Notes under the pieces: model-generated
The model's input: the letters and a program-made list of their open reading frames with translations, nothing else
The model's database searches: none
Told to the model about the DNA's origin: nothing
Origin: Planctomycetota bacterium
GTDB lineage: Bacteria > Planctomycetota > UBA8742 > SKZP01 > JAIOTL01
Assembly (NCBI GenBank): GCA_021106775.1
Contig: JAIOTL010000001.1
Location: 1 to 17,171 of the forward strand
DNA: 17,171 bases
Direction of reading: 5' to 3'
In this document: positions 16,087 to 17,171 of the stretch, in pieces
Position numbering within the stretch: the stretch's first letter is position 1
Layout of the letters: the number at the start of each line of letters is the position of its first letter
Translations under genes and position numbers: made by a program

Positions 16087-16147
16087 GTAGGACAAGCTTC
16101 ATAGCCTGTCAATATTCCTGCAAATGTCAGGCAAGATGCCTGACCCA
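16087..16147. repeat. Tandem double-hairpin intergenic repeat
   Basis: The first hairpin pairs GACAAGCT (16091-16098) with AGCCTGTC (16103-16110), one mismatch. The second pairs GTCAGGCA (16126-16133) with TGCCTGAC (16137-16144), perfect over 8 bp with a 3-base loop. The ends GTAGG and CCCAC are roughly inverted. The plan resembles GACAGGC/GCCTGTC dispersed repeats I recall from candidate-phylum genomes. It lies between the convergent genes ending at 16058 and 16183, so it may also act as a transcription end signal, although the following T-run is poor. Confidence 0.6.
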
Positions 16148-16182
16148 CTATTTTCTCTTTGTCTCGGTGGCAAAATAGTTTA

Positions 16183-16548
16183 TTAGTTGCTTTGATGGGG
16201 CTCTGATTTTGCAGGTGTTTCAGCTGGCTTTTTCGTGATAATTAAGATGACGATGAACCATAACACCGCCAATCCAAAAAAAACATACGATGTTGTCTCA
16301 AGCGTGGAAGGCTTTTCAAGTTTTAATATGCGCAAAGTCCAGGCAGGATGCAGCGTGAAAAGTATCAAAAATGGTGCAAGAGAATTTGTAAACAGCTTTT
16401 TTAGCTTGATATGATTGACGACCAATGAAATCGCAAAAAGCAGAACAATGGCAAACACGCTGAAATAACTCACATTAAACGCATGCTTCAACGCTGTAAA
16501 CTCTTCGCTAAAGGTTTGTGCATCTGCAAAAAAAGGATATATGAACAT
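16183..16548 (-). CDS. Small multi-pass membrane protein of unknown function
   Basis: From the ATG at 16548 the product has 121 residues; GGAA lies 4 bases upstream. A TTG at 16557 would add three residues and cannot be excluded. There are three probable membrane segments: SVFAIVLLFAISLVV, SLAPFLILFTLHPAWTL and YVFFGLAVLWFIVILII. The C-terminus is short and hydrophilic (KKPAETPAKSEPHQSN). I do not recognise the family. It is divergent from the MBL-fold gene. Confidence 0.65.
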   Translation of the reverse strand: MFIYPFFADAQTFSEEFTALKHAFNVSYFSVFAIVLLFAISLVVNHIKLKKLFTNSLAPFLILFTLHPAWTLRILKLEKPSTLETTSYVFFGLAVLWFIVILIITKKPAETPAKSEPHQSN

Positions 16549-16681
16549 AATTTCCAACTTTTGATTAAATTCTGTAGTTAATAAATATCATATCCTAAAA
16601 ATAAAACTTAGTGTACAATTTCTCAATTTTTTTTATTTTATGTGATATAAGTTGCAATCGTGAAGTTTTCAGGAGAATATG

Positions 16682-17171
16682 ATGAAAGTAAGATTCTGGG
16701 GTGTCAGAGGTTCGCTGCCGAAGCCAATGTCAACGGAAATATATCAGCAAAAGCTCGCAAAAGCACTTGTTGCTTCACAGGATGTAACTTTCAACACACC
16801 TGAGGAGATTGTAGAGTTTTCCAAGCGTTTGGCGCCTCAGCTCAGACGTGTTGTAGGCGGAAACACACCCTGCGTCGAAGTTTATACGAAAGACGGCGAA
16901 AGACTGATTCTCGATGCTGGCTCTGGCATTCGCGAAATCGGGCATATGCTGGTAAAATCAGCGGCAGACGATGAAAACGCAAGCAAGCAGATTCACATTC
17001 TCTTCAGTCACACCCATTGGGACCATATCATGGGTTTTCCGTATTTCATCCCGCTTTATCAGAAGGATTGGGAGGTTTATTGTTACGGCACGCATGAAGA
17101 TATTGAGGAGCGATTGCGCAATCAGCATGACCCCCGTCATTTTCCTCTGCCTTTCGATGCTTTCGTACAAA
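16682..17171 (+). CDS. MBL-fold metallo-hydrolase, N-terminal 163 residues (gene runs off the window)
   Basis: The product begins MKVRFWGVRGSLPKP, has VVGGNTPCVEVYT at about 60-72, ILDAGSGIREIG at about 80-91, and the metal-binding motif SHTHWDH followed by GFPYF. This is the RNase Z-like/PhnP-like branch of metallo-beta-lactamase-fold hydrolases, which often have GVRGS-P at the start and GGNT-C-EV before the metal site. The histidine motif is intact, but the later metal ligands lie beyond the window. Compared with relatives there are extra residues between GVRGS and GGNT (a Lys/Glu-rich helical stretch), which is common in this subgroup. AGGAG is 6 bases before the chosen ATG at 16682; the in-frame ATG at 16679 is also possible. 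The substrate cannot be told from this fragment. Confidence 0.88.
   Translation, partial: MKVRFWGVRGSLPKPMSTEIYQQKLAKALVASQDVTFNTPEEIVEFSKRLAPQLRRVVGGNTPCVEVYTKDGERLILDAGSGIREIGHMLVKSAADDENASKQIHILFSHTHWDHIMGFPYFIPLYQKDWEVYCYGTHEDIEERLRNQHDPRHFPLPFDAFVQ

Overview
The window reads as chromosomal DNA of a low-GC diderm (Gram-negative-type) bacterium. The diderm signs are a KdsC-type phosphatase (KDO/LPS synthesis), a 1222-residue AsmA-like envelope protein, a lipoprotein with a clean lipobox, and a secreted HEAT/VWA protein. The HEAT-plus-VWA protein with a W-x-x-WW segment and the modular AsmA-like protein recall proteins I associate with Planctomycetota and related uncultivated diderm lineages. 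That placement is inference and weak. Genes are closely packed on both strands, with good Shine-Dalgarno sites that correct several starts. I see no phage, integrase, transposase or CRISPR array.

Layout. 1-516 (-): a gene of unknown function cut by the window edge. 624-1847 (+): RluA-family pseudouridine synthase with an insertion near its C-terminus. 1899-3353 (-): PstS-like substrate-binding lipoprotein with a large insertion. 3473-3561 (-): tRNA-Leu(CAG). 3644-8593 (-): a three-gene unit transcribed in the order AsmA-like giant, mobA, mobB; the first two overlap as ATGA, and mobB follows 10 bp after mobA with its ribosome binding site on the mobA stop codon. 8594-8913: intergenic, holding a 179-bp element with imperfect terminal inverted repeats and a terminator for the next gene. 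8914-10662 (-): secreted HEAT/VWA protein. 10840-12208 (+): sirtuin and KdsC-like phosphatase. 12227-12306: an 80-bp branched palindromic repeat. 12357-14078 (+): a DNA methyltransferase with no visible restriction partner. 14088-14828 (-): a signal-peptidase-I-like membrane protein that appears to have lost its catalytic residues. 14951-16058 (+): dimeric dUTPase overlapping a single-pass membrane protein. 16087-16147: a double-hairpin repeat between convergent genes. 16183-16548 (-): small membrane protein. 16682-end (+): the start of an MBL-fold hydrolase.

Function. Most genes are housekeeping: RNA modification, Mo-cofactor guanylylation, deacylation, KDO synthesis and dUTP removal. The envelope theme is strong: AsmA-like protein, PstS-like lipoprotein, VWA protein, SPase-like protein and two small membrane proteins. 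I did not find a convincing new multigene system. The most unusual items are the degenerate signal peptidase, the methyltransferase with its two catalytic motifs separated by an extra segment, the FP-module repeats of the AsmA-like protein and its coupling to mobA, and three unrelated intergenic palindromic elements.
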